Shown here: positions 17,165 through 24,644 of the stretch, one piece after another
Numbering within the stretch: the stretch's first letter is position 1
Layout: every line of letters begins with the position of its first letter
Notes under the pieces: model-generated
What the model was told of the DNA's origin: nothing
The model's database searches: none
What the model saw: only the letters and a program-made list of their open reading frames with translations
Source of the DNA: Microbacterium hydrothermale
Lineage (GTDB): Bacteria > Actinomycetota > Actinomycetes > Actinomycetales > Microbacteriaceae
Direction: 5' to 3'
NCBI RefSeq assembly: GCF_004854025.1
Contig: NZ_STGM01000001.1
Coordinates: forward strand, 558,001-622,000
DNA: 64,000 nucleotides
Program-made: the position numbers and the translations under genes

Positions 17165-17228
17165 GAGAGACGCTCTTCGCGTCGAGAAACACGACGTCGC
17201 CGCGTTTCTCAGCAGAGAGGGCGTTCAT
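17165..17228. repeat. Dispersed palindromic intergenic repeat, copy 1
   Basis: GAGAAAC (17184-17190) and GTTTCTC (17204-17210) bound an inner palindrome. Reverse-complemented, the block aligns with the copy at 45841-45908 (GAGA[A/C]ACGCGG core, then a [T/G]T[T/G]TCTCG arm and a GCG[A/T]C tail). It lies in the 247-bp gap between nusB and the helicase gene. Confidence 0.55.
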
Positions 17229-17299
17229 CGGCGTGCGGGGCACGGCCCCGCGTGCGCGGCGCACCGGCCGATGTCGGAGGCCCGGGTCAGGATGCTGCC

Positions 17300-20260
17300 G
17301 TGACCTCGTGGCGCGACCTCCTCCCCGGCACCCCGCCGCGGACGTTCGACGCGCTCGCCCTCGGCATCGAACTGCGTCAGCGCGAGGCGTACGACCCCGC
17401 CCGATGGGAGGCCCGCGCGGTCGTCCCCGTGACGCCCCGCCTGCTCGCCCGCCGACAGGACGACCTGCAGCTCGTCGCCCGTCCCCTCGTGCGCGGCGCC
17501 CGCGACGCCTGGATCCGCGCGGATGCCACGTGGGACACGGTCCGTCGCAGCGCCGGCCGATTCGAGCCCGCGCAGGTGCGCTGGTTCGCCGAGCTGCACG
17601 CCCTCGCCCAGGCGCTGCGCACGAGCGGACCCTTCGCCCCGTCCGGCGACACCGTCGCCCTCGACGCCGTCGACTCGCCCCTGCTGTGGCCCCACCTGGC
17701 GGCCGCCGAGGCGCTCGGCATCCCTCTCGTCGCCATGAACGCCCAGCAGCGCGTGCGTCTCGCGCGGGGCGCGACCGCGCGCGTGACCCTCGACGCGGTC
17801 GGCGGGGGAGCCCTGCGCGTCTCGGCCGACCTCGAGATCGACGGGCAGCCGACGGATGCCGCCCACGCACGCGCCCTCGGAGACGCAGGGCTCTTCGCGT
17901 TCGCGATCGAGGTCGATCCCGTGCCGATCGTGCTCGCTCCGGTCGCCCTGCCCGACCCCCTGCCGTCGCTGCTGGGGACGCCCCCGGTCGAGGTGCCCCC
18001 GGCGGAGGCGGCGGAGTTCGTCGCCGAGGTGTACCCGCGTCTCGCTCGACGCGCCCCGCTGTCGGTGGGGGCGGGGGTCCCCGCTCCGCCGCCCGCCCGC
18101 CCCACCCTCGAGGTGGCCGTGACCTACGCCGACGACGACGTGGACTACGCCCTGACCTGGGTCTACCCGGGTGGACTCCGCCTCGCGTACGACGCCGATG
18201 ACACGGGCGGCCACGGGGGAGTCGACCGCGACACGCGCGCCGAGGCGCAGATCGGCGAGCGCGTCGAGACGGCGTGGTCGGCGGCATCCGATCTGCCGGT
18301 CGCGGCGCGCGCGACCCTGCGCGACGCCGATGCCGCGGTGTTCGCCACCCGTGTGCTTCCGGCGCTCGACGTGCTCGACGAGGTGCGCGTGCGCACGAGC
18401 GGAACCGCTCCGTCGTTCCGCGAGTTGCGGGGCGATCCTCGACTGCGCATCACCGCCGTCGAATCCGCCGACCGCGACTGGTTCGACCTCGGGATCGTCG
18501 TCACCATCGACGGGCGCACGATCCCGTTCGGGACGCTGTTCTCCGCCCTGTCCCGGGGACGCACGCGCATCAAGCTGTCGGACGGCGCGTGGTTCTCGCT
18601 CGCCCACCCGGCGCTGCAGCGGCTGCGCGAGCTGCTCGACGAGGCGGCGGGCCTCGACGAGTGGGAGACCGGTCCGCGCCTGCCGCGCACCCACCTCGCC
18701 CTGTGGGCGGAGTTCGAAGACCTCGCCGACCAGTCCGAGGCCGCCGTCGAGTGGCGCGGTCTCGCCCGGGCACTGCGCGAGGTCGGCGAGATTCCCGAGG
18801 TGGCGCCCCCGCCCGGATTCCTCGCCGACCTGCGTCCGTACCAGCGCGAGGGCCTGTCGTGGCTCGCCCTCCTGCACGCGCACCGGCTCGGCGGCATCCT
18901 GGCCGATGACATGGGGCTCGGCAAGACGCTCCAGCTGCTCGCCCTCATCGCGCACGCGCGCTCGCGCGGCGACACCCGTCCGTGGCTGGTCGTCGCCCCC
19001 ACCTCCGTGCTGCCGACGTGGCGCGACGAAGCCGCCCGGTTCGTCCCCGACCTGCGGGTGCGGGTGGTCGAGGCCACCGCGGTGCGTCGGACGACGTCGA
19101 TCGCCGAGGTCGCCGCGGAAGCCGACGTCGTGGTCGCCCCCTACGGAGTGGTGCGGACGGATGCCGCGGAGTTCGCGGTGCCGCACTGGGCGGGCGTGGT
19201 CCTCGACGAGGCGCAGTTCGTGAAGAACCCGGCGACGCGCATCCACCGGGCGATCGCGGCGCTGCGCACCGACGCGGTGTTCGCGGCGACGGGCACGCCG
19301 CTCGAGAACGGACTCGACGACCTCTGGGCGTTGCTGTCGCTCACGGCGCCGGGACTGTTCCCCTCGATCCGGCAGTTCCGCGAGGACTACACCCGCGCGA
19401 TCGAGCAGGTGCCCTCCGATGCGCCGACCGCCCTGTCCGCGGCCGCGGCGAGCGCGCACCGCGACAAGATGCTCGACCGCCTGCGCCGGCGGGTGCGGCC
19501 GTTCCTGCTGCGGCGCACGAAGGACGTCGTGGCATCCGATCTTCCTCCCAAGCAGGAGCAGGAGCTCGTCGTCGCCCTCGGGCCCGCTCATCAGGAGCTC
19601 TACGACCGGGTCCTGCAGCGCGAGCGGCAGAAGGTGCTGGGGCTTCTCGACGACCTCGACCGGCAGCGGTTCATCGTGTTCCGCTCGCTCACGCTGCTGC
19701 GCATGCTGGCGCTGGCCCCGGGGCTCGTCGACGAGCGCGACGCGCACCTGGGGTCCGCGAAGCTCGACGCACTGCTGGAGCGCCTCGTCGAGGTCGCGGC
19801 GGAGGGGCATCGCGCCCTGGTGTTCAGTCAGTTCACGTCGTTCCTCGATCTTGCGGCCGAGCGATTGGATGCCGCGGGCCTGGCGTACGCGCACCTCGAC
19901 GGTTCGACGGCCCGGCGGGGAGAGGTGATCGAGGGTTTCCGTGGGGGAGAGGCTCCGGTCTTCCTCATCAGCCTGAAGGCGGGCGGGTTCGGCCTGACCC
20001 TCACCGAAGCGGAGTACGTGTTCGTGCTCGACCCCTGGTGGAACCCCGCGGCCGAGAATCAGGCGATCGATCGGGCGCACCGCATCGGACAGACCCGGAG
20101 CGTCTTCGTCTACCGACTGATCGCCGCCGGAACGGTGGAGGAGAAGGTGCGCGAGCTGCAGCACCGCAAGGCCGCGCTGTTCGATGCGGTGATCGACGAC
20201 GGCGAGGCGTTCGCGTCAGCGCTGGATGCCGACGACATCCGGCAGTTGCTGGGGCCGTGA
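17300..20260 (+). CDS. SNF2-family DEAD/DEAH helicase-like ATPase
   Basis: The 986-residue protein has an N-terminal ~500-residue region of unknown fold, then a complete SNF2 motor. The motor contains RPYQREGLSWLALLHAHRLGGILADDMGLGKT with Walker A near residue 535, VVAPTSVLPTWRDEAARF, Walker B DEAQFVKNP near 635, ATGTPLENGLDDLWALL, FLLRRTKDVV, VFSQFTSFLDLAAERL and the C-terminal QAIDRAHRIGQTRSVFVYRLI. Such proteins are ATP-driven DNA translocases, in bacteria often associated with RNA polymerase recycling (RapA) or of unknown role. The GTG start is chosen because SWRDLLPG begins the conserved sequence. CAGGAT at 17288-17293 is a near-TANNNT box 6 nt before it. No recognisable SWIM zinc finger is present. 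Confidence 0.9.
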   Translation: MTSWRDLLPGTPPRTFDALALGIELRQREAYDPARWEARAVVPVTPRLLARRQDDLQLVARPLVRGARDAWIRADATWDTVRRSAGRFEPAQVRWFAELHALAQALRTSGPFAPSGDTVALDAVDSPLLWPHLAAAEALGIPLVAMNAQQRVRLARGATARVTLDAVGGGALRVSADLEIDGQPTDAAHARALGDAGLFAFAIEVDPVPIVLAPVALPDPLPSLLGTPPVEVPPAEAAEFVAEVYPRLARRAPLSVGAGVPAPPPARPTLEVAVTYADDDVDYALTWVYPGGLRLAYDADDTGGHGGVDRDTRAEAQIGERVETAWSAASDLPVAARATLRDADAAVFATRVLPALDVLDEVRVRTSGTAPSFRELRGDPRLRITAVESADRDWFDLGIVVTIDGRTIPFGTLFSALSRGRTRIKLSDGAWFSLAHPALQRLRELLDEAAGLDEWETGPRLPRTHLALWAEFEDLADQSEAAVEWRGLARALREVGEIPEVAPPPGFLADLRPYQREGLSWLALLHAHRLGGILADDMGLGKTLQLLALIAHARSRGDTRPWLVVAPTSVLPTWRDEAARFVPDLRVRVVEATAVRRTTSIAEVAAEADVVVAPYGVVRTDAAEFAVPHWAGVVLDEAQFVKNPATRIHRAIAALRTDAVFAATGTPLENGLDDLWALLSLTAPGLFPSIRQFREDYTRAIEQVPSDAPTALSAAAASAHRDKMLDRLRRRVRPFLLRRTKDVVASDLPPKQEQELVVALGPAHQELYDRVLQRERQKVLGLLDDLDRQRFIVFRSLTLLRMLALAPGLVDERDAHLGSAKLDALLERLVEVAAEGHRALVFSQFTSFLDLAAERLDAAGLAYAHLDGSTARRGEVIEGFRGGEAPVFLISLKAGGFGLTLTEAEYVFVLDPWWNPAAENQAIDRAHRIGQTRSVFVYRLIAAGTVEEKVRELQHRKAALFDAVIDDGEAFASALDADDIRQLLGP

Positions 20261-20272
20261 CACGCACCCGGA

Positions 20273-20278
20273 TAGGGT
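20273..20278 (+). promoter_or_regulatory. -10 box (TAGGGT) for the gene at 20325
   Basis: TAGGGT 13 nt after the helicase stop fits TANNNT and would give a leader of about 40 nt with a GGGAGGGAAG ribosome-binding site. Confidence 0.4.
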
Positions 20279-20324
20279 CGGAGCTCCGTCACCGGTCGAC
20301 GGGAGGGAAGAGGCGGACGACGTC

Positions 20325-20870
20325 ATGACGCGAACCGAGGGGCCCGAGCCCGGCTACCATCCGCCCACCTTCGTCCTGTACGAGGCGGTGTTCGGCGAAG
20401 GGGGAGTGCGGCGGTGGCTGCGCGGATGGAACGGGCTGGTGACCGCACCCGCCACCGATGTGACGCTCGCCGCCCGGACCGAGCGCGGCGCCGCGCTGGT
20501 GACCTCGGCTCGATTCAGCAAGGCGACGGAGGCCCGCGCCACGGCGGCCTTGCTGCTCTCGGCGTTCCGCGTCTTCGCCCCGTCGACCCCCGTCGTCGAG
20601 ATCCTGAGGATCGCCGACGATGACACCCGATGGGAGGCCGCGACCCTGATCGTCGACGGTCGACCGTCGCCGGCCGAGACCGCGGTCGTCGGCGGGGTGA
20701 CGCTCATGTGCTGCGTCGATCGCTCCGCGGGCGTGCACGTCGCCGTCGCCGCGACCGGCGCGGTCGGCGTGCGCCGCCTGATCGAGGGCCGGAACGACGC
20801 CTATCCGGCCGATCCGTTCGTCGCGCACGCGTACGCCGACCTGCCGCCGGTCGACGACATCGTCGACTGA
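20325..20870 (+). CDS. Conserved hypothetical protein
   Basis: The 181-residue soluble protein is not recognised. It has no signal peptide or membrane segment. It starts MTRTEGPEPGYHPPTFVLYEAVFGEGG, has an Ala-rich middle helix (ATEARATAALLLSAFRVF), a CC pair in MCCVDRSAG, and an acidic C-terminus (LPPVDDIVD). The ATG follows the purine-rich stretch at 20301-20313. The next gene begins 91 nt downstream with its own promoter-like TATGCT, so the two need not be co-transcribed. Coding status is supported by strong third-position GC and a ribosome-binding site. Confidence 0.7.
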   Translation: MTRTEGPEPGYHPPTFVLYEAVFGEGGVRRWLRGWNGLVTAPATDVTLAARTERGAALVTSARFSKATEARATAALLLSAFRVFAPSTPVVEILRIADDDTRWEAATLIVDGRPSPAETAVVGGVTLMCCVDRSAGVHVAVAATGAVGVRRLIEGRNDAYPADPFVAHAYADLPPVDDIVD

Positions 20871-20890
20871 CGACCGCGGACCGGTGCGGG

Positions 20891-20896
20891 TATGCT
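20891..20896 (+). promoter_or_regulatory. -10 box (TATGCT) for the retropepsin-like gene
   Basis: TATGCT is a good TANNNT match 65 nt before the ATG at 20962. Confidence 0.4.
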
Positions 20897-20961
20897 CACG
20901 GCTCACCTCCGCTCGCCCGTGACGAACGGGACCGTGGTGCGATGATCCCCGGGGAGGGACG

Positions 20962-21765
20962 ATGACGGCATCCGTGGCGATCGAGGTGATCCCGGATGCC
21001 GAGATCTCCGACGCGGCGAGCGTCCAGGTCCTGATCGACGTCGACGGGACGGCGCGACGCCTGGTCCTGGACACGGGCGGCGCGACCAGCGGTCTTCGCG
21101 CCGTCGATCTTCCGCCGACCTCGTCCACGGTGGCGCGGAGCAGCCCGGGTGGGCGCGGCGCGTTCGCCCCGGGCGGCGCGAGCCGCCAGGTCGAGGTCGA
21201 GGTGTTGACGCTCGGCGACCTGCGCGTGCGCGGCCTGCTGCTCGACGTCGAGGACGACCCTCGAGCGCGCTCGATCCTCGGCCTCGACGTGCTCGGGGGC
21301 CACCGCCTGGACATCCGCTTCGGGCGGGGCACCCTGACCCTCGACGGCGACGCGGCGGTCGCTCACCGGCATCCGCTCATCCGATCGGCCCACGGTCACC
21401 CGTTCGTCCGCGCGTCGTGGGGCAGCGTCGAGACCGACGTGCTCTGGGACTCCGGCGCCGAGGTCACCGTCATCGACGAGACGTTCGCCGACCGGCACGC
21501 GCACCTGCTCCACCCCCTCGGCGCGGCGGACGCGGGAGACGCCCGCGGGGCGAGCCGTCGCGTGGACCTCGTCCGCATGGCGGCGGTGACGATCGGCGGA
21601 CGCTCCTTTCCGCCGAGCACGGCCGTCGTCACCCCGCTCGCGGGGATGCGACGCCCCGGCGAGCCGCCCCTGGACGTCATCCTGGGGATGCCGGTGCTGC
21701 GCCGGGCGGACTGGACGCTGCACCTCGCCGAAGGCTGGTGGGGCTACCCGTCGGCATCCGCGTGA
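20962..21765 (+). CDS. Two-lobed retropepsin-like aspartic protease
   Basis: The 267-residue protein contains two aspartic-protease half-domains in one chain. Lobe 1 has RRLVLDTGGATSG (Asp37-Thr-Gly) followed by SILGLDVLGGHRLDIRF. Lobe 2 has TDVLWDSGAEVTVID (Asp163-Ser-Gly) followed by VILGMPVLRRADWTLHL. In each lobe the hydrophobic-DTG/DSG motif and the downstream hydrophobic ILG[DM]xL motif are placed as in bacterial clan AA proteins, which are normally single-lobe and act as homodimers. A covalent pseudodimer resembling pepsin is therefore the likely form. There is no signal peptide, so it acts in the cytoplasm or is exported by a non-classical route. The substrate is unknown. The ATG follows GGGGAGGGAC. 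Confidence 0.8.
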   Translation: MTASVAIEVIPDAEISDAASVQVLIDVDGTARRLVLDTGGATSGLRAVDLPPTSSTVARSSPGGRGAFAPGGASRQVEVEVLTLGDLRVRGLLLDVEDDPRARSILGLDVLGGHRLDIRFGRGTLTLDGDAAVAHRHPLIRSAHGHPFVRASWGSVETDVLWDSGAEVTVIDETFADRHAHLLHPLGAADAGDARGASRRVDLVRMAAVTIGGRSFPPSTAVVTPLAGMRRPGEPPLDVILGMPVLRRADWTLHLAEGWWGYPSASA

Positions 21766-21787
21766 ACGGTCGAGGTGCCTCGCCGGG

Positions 21788-22183
21788 TCAGCCCAGCTCG
21801 CCGCTGAGGAACTGCGCCGTGCCGTGCCCGAACGACCAGTCGGCGTCGCCGTTCTCGGTGATGCTGACGACGAGGTCGTTCCCCTCCACTCCGACGCGGT
21901 CGTTCAGGTTCTCCGCCAGCAGCCGGTACAGCTGGACCTTGGCGTCCTGCGTGCGCTGCTTCGACGCAAGGCGCACGATGACGAGGCGCTCGCTGCGCTC
22001 GATCCCCAGACCCGTGTCGAGAGCGACGAGCTCGAACGGCTCGTGCTGCGTGAGGATCTGGTAGCGGTCGGTCTCGGGGACGCCGAACGCCTCGACGACG
22101 GCATCCTGCACGGCATCCATGATCGTGCGCAGTTCGGTCTCGTCGTAGCGTCCGCGGATCGTGTCGATCATCACCAGGGGCAT
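21788..22183 (-). CDS. Tautomerase-superfamily protein
   Basis: The 131-residue product begins MPLVMIDTIRGRYDETELRTIMDAVQDAVVEAFGVPETDRYQILTQHEP, the pattern of the malonate semialdehyde decarboxylase-like branch of the tautomerase superfamily. Removal of Met would leave the catalytic amino-terminal Pro. Length fits that branch, which is longer than 4-oxalocrotonate tautomerase (about 62 residues). The substrate is unknown. A clear AAAGGA lies before the ATG and TAACGT at 22208-22213 (complement) is a likely -10. It is convergent with the protease gene. Confidence 0.85.
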   Translation of the reverse strand: MPLVMIDTIRGRYDETELRTIMDAVQDAVVEAFGVPETDRYQILTQHEPFELVALDTGLGIERSERLVIVRLASKQRTQDAKVQLYRLLAENLNDRVGVEGNDLVVSITENGDADWSFGHGTAQFLSGELG

Positions 22184-22289
22184 GGCAATCCTTTCGTGGG
22201 GGTCCGCACGTTACCCGCGCCGATGGTGCGGGCGGGCGGCTTGACGCGGACACCCCCGCCGCTCCCAGGCCTCTCGCCGGAGCCCCGCG

Positions 22290-22295
22290 TAGACT
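22290..22295 (+). promoter_or_regulatory. -10 box (TAGACT) for the MBL-Rieske gene
   Basis: TAGACT 30 nt before the ATG; an AGGAG ribosome-binding site at about 22317-22321 follows. Confidence 0.5.
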
Positions 22296-22325
22296 CGTCT
22301 GGTTCGCCAACGACACAGGAGCGGC

Positions 22326-23909
22326 ATGAAGATCACCGGCCTCGGCCACGCGGGAATGTTCATCGAGACGCGCGGCGGCAGCATCATCTGCGACCCCGTC
22401 CTCGGTCCGAGCTTCTTCGGGTCGTGGTTCCCGTTCCCCGACAACCGTGCTCTCGACTGGGAGCGCTTCGGTAAGGCGGACTTCCTCTACATCTCGCACC
22501 GGCACCGCGATCACTTCGACCCGGCGCTGCTCGAGCGGTACGTGTCCAAGGACATCAAGGTCCTGCTGCCCGAGTACCCGACCGACGACCTCGAGCAGGA
22601 TCTGATCGCCCTCGGCTACACGAACCTCGTCCGCACCGAGGCGGGCGTCCCCCTGCAGTTCGGCGACCTCAAGCTCATGGTCACTCCGCTGCGAGCCCCC
22701 TCCGACGGGCCGATCGGCGATTCGTCGCTGTCGCTCGACGACGGCACGGCATCCGTTCTCAACCAGAACGACTCCCACCCCCTCGATCTCGAGAAGCTGT
22801 TCGCCTTCGGCAAGCCCGACGCGTACTTCACGCAGGTGTCCGGGGCGATCTGGTGGCCCATGGTCTACGACCTGCCCCAGGATGCCAAGCAGAACTTCGC
22901 CCAGCTCAAGCGCGACGCGCAGAACAAGCGCGCGATGTACTACATCGACAAGGTCGACGCGGAGCACGTCTTCCCGATGGCCGGTCCGCCGATGTTCCTG
23001 CGCGAGGAGCTGTTCCGGTACAACGGCACGGGTCTCGAGGGCGACTCGATCTTCACCGACCAGCGCGAGTTCCTCGCGCACATGGCGGAGCAGCGCCCCG
23101 ACCAGAAGGGCTACCTGTTCCTCCCGGGCACCGAGGTCGAGGTGCAGGGGTCGGACGTCACCGTGACGCAGACGCTGTACACCGACGCCGAGATCGAGCG
23201 GGTCTTCGGCGACAAGTGGAACTACCTCGCCGAGCAGCGCGACAGCCGCCAGGACGAGATCCGCGCCGAAGAGGCGACCCGCGCCGAGGTCATCCCCCCG
23301 GCCGAGATGCTCGCCGCGCTGAAAGAGTGGTGGGAGCCGCTGCTGCGCCGCGCCCGCACGATCCGCAACGGCGTCGGCGGCATGGTGCGCTTCCGCATCG
23401 GCGAGCTCGACATGGTCGTGGACTTCCCCAAGGCGAAGCTGCGCGAGTACGCGGGGGAGGAGTGCATCTACTGGTACACGATCCCCGCCGATCTCGTATC
23501 GACGAACATTCGCGACCACGAGATCGACTGGTCGAACTCGATCTTCCTGTCGATGCAGTTCGAGGTCGGCCGCTCGGGCAAGTTCAACGAGTTCCTCACA
23601 ACGTTCCTCAAGTGCCTCTCGCGCGACCGCATCGAGTACGTCGAGAACTGGTACGCCGAGCAGAGCGATCAGACCGAGGATGCCGAGATCGAGGGCTGGA
23701 CCGTGCAGCGTCGCTGTCCGCACCTTCGCGCCGACCTCACCAAGACCGGAAAAATCGAGGACGGCGTGCTGACCTGCTCGCTCCACGACTGGAAGTGGGA
23801 CCTGGAGACGGGTCGCTGCCTGACGACGACGGGTCACCCGATCCGGTCGTCGCGCGTGCGCACCACCCCGAGCGGAGAGCGCGCCGCCGCTGAGGTCGCC
23901 GCGGGCTGA
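22326..23909 (+). CDS. Metallo-beta-lactamase fold / Rieske [2Fe-2S] fusion protein
   Basis: The 527-residue protein has an N-terminal UlaG/RomA-type metallo-beta-lactamase fold (KITGLGHAGMFIETRGGSIICDP, then the metal motif SHRHRDHFD). A long middle region contains RIGELDMVVDFPKAKLREY. A C-terminal Rieske motif follows at about residues 465-490: CPH with C-x-H spacing, and about 16 residues later CSLHDWKW with C-x2-H. The middle region resembles the lipid-/substrate-binding part seen after the MBL fold in CMP-N-acetylneuraminate hydroxylase (CMAH). CMAH combines the same two folds, but with the Rieske domain first. An oxygenase or redox role is possible but unproven. The neighbour downstream, 3 nt away, is a VOC protein. 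Confidence 0.85.
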   Translation: MKITGLGHAGMFIETRGGSIICDPVLGPSFFGSWFPFPDNRALDWERFGKADFLYISHRHRDHFDPALLERYVSKDIKVLLPEYPTDDLEQDLIALGYTNLVRTEAGVPLQFGDLKLMVTPLRAPSDGPIGDSSLSLDDGTASVLNQNDSHPLDLEKLFAFGKPDAYFTQVSGAIWWPMVYDLPQDAKQNFAQLKRDAQNKRAMYYIDKVDAEHVFPMAGPPMFLREELFRYNGTGLEGDSIFTDQREFLAHMAEQRPDQKGYLFLPGTEVEVQGSDVTVTQTLYTDAEIERVFGDKWNYLAEQRDSRQDEIRAEEATRAEVIPPAEMLAALKEWWEPLLRRARTIRNGVGGMVRFRIGELDMVVDFPKAKLREYAGEECIYWYTIPADLVSTNIRDHEIDWSNSIFLSMQFEVGRSGKFNEFLTTFLKCLSRDRIEYVENWYAEQSDQTEDAEIEGWTVQRRCPHLRADLTKTGKIEDGVLTCSLHDWKWDLETGRCLTTTGHPIRSSRVRTTPSGERAAAEVAAG

Positions 23910-23912
23910 CCC

Positions 23913-24308
23913 GTGCCCGGCTTCCATCACGTCGAGGTGTGGGTCGCCGACCTGACAGCGGCGCAGTCCGAGTGGGGCTGGCTGCTCTCCGCGGTCGGTT
24001 TCGAGCGAACCGCTCACTGGGCGGACGGCGAGACGTGGAGCGCGGGTGACGGTCCGTACCTGACGCTGACGACCTCGCCGAACCTGTCGCGGCTCGACCA
24101 CGACCGGCGCGCTCCGGGCGTGAACCATCTCGCTTTGCTCGGCGGCTCTCGCGGGCAGGTGGATGCCGTGATGGCCGCGGCGAGCGCCCACGGGTGGCGC
24201 CCGCTGTATCAGGATCGGTACCCGTTCGCCGGCGGCCCGTCGCACTATGCCGGGTGGCTGGAGAACTCCGCGGGCTTCAAGGCGGAGATCGTCGCGGACG
24301 CGGACTGA
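23913..24308 (+). CDS. VOC-family (glyoxalase-like) protein
   Basis: The 131-residue product is a single vicinal-oxygen-chelate domain: FHHVEVWVADLTAAQSEWGWLLSAVGFE, then GVNHLALLGGSRGQVDAVMAAASAHGW, HYAGWLENSAGFKAEIVAD. The two His (HHVEVWV, NHLAL) and the terminal Glu are positioned as metal ligands. Activity is unknown. It starts with GTG 3 nt after the MBL-Rieske stop, so the two are co-transcribed and may act together. Confidence 0.85.
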   Translation: MPGFHHVEVWVADLTAAQSEWGWLLSAVGFERTAHWADGETWSAGDGPYLTLTTSPNLSRLDHDRRAPGVNHLALLGGSRGQVDAVMAAASAHGWRPLYQDRYPFAGGPSHYAGWLENSAGFKAEIVADAD

Positions 24309-24339
24309 CCCGACACGGGCGTTCCGGCGGCCCCGCGGT

Positions 24340-24600
24340 GGTGCGCGCAGCGGATGCCGCGGGGCTCACGAAGCAATCCTCCGGGACCCGCCCGCGCGCG
24401 CGCGGTAACGCGCAGCGGATGCCGCGGGGCTCACGAAGCAATCCTCCGGGGCCCGCCCGCGCGCGCTCGGTAGCGCAGCCGTGCGCGAGCCACGGATGCC
24501 GCGGGGGCTCACGACGCGATCCTCCGGAAACCGACCGTGCGCCTACGGTTGCGCAGCGGTGCGCGAGCAGCGGATGCCGCGGGGCTCACGGTGCGCCCTG
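24340..24600. repeat. Four diverged tandem repeats around GCAGCGGATGCCGCGGGGCT
   Basis: The core CGGATGCCGCGGGG(G)CTCACG occurs at 24351, 24416, 24493 and 24571 (spacing 65, 77, 78 bp). The first two copies are nearly identical over the whole unit (…CACGAAGCAATCCTCCGGG…). Copies 3 and 4 carry an extra insertion (GTGCGCGAGC). The array fills most of the 336-bp gap between the VOC gene and the end of the HNH gene. No gene or terminator is otherwise seen there. Confidence 0.85.
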
Positions 24601-24644
24601 CACGGCACCATTCCCCGGGATCATCCGCATCCACCCGTGCCCCT

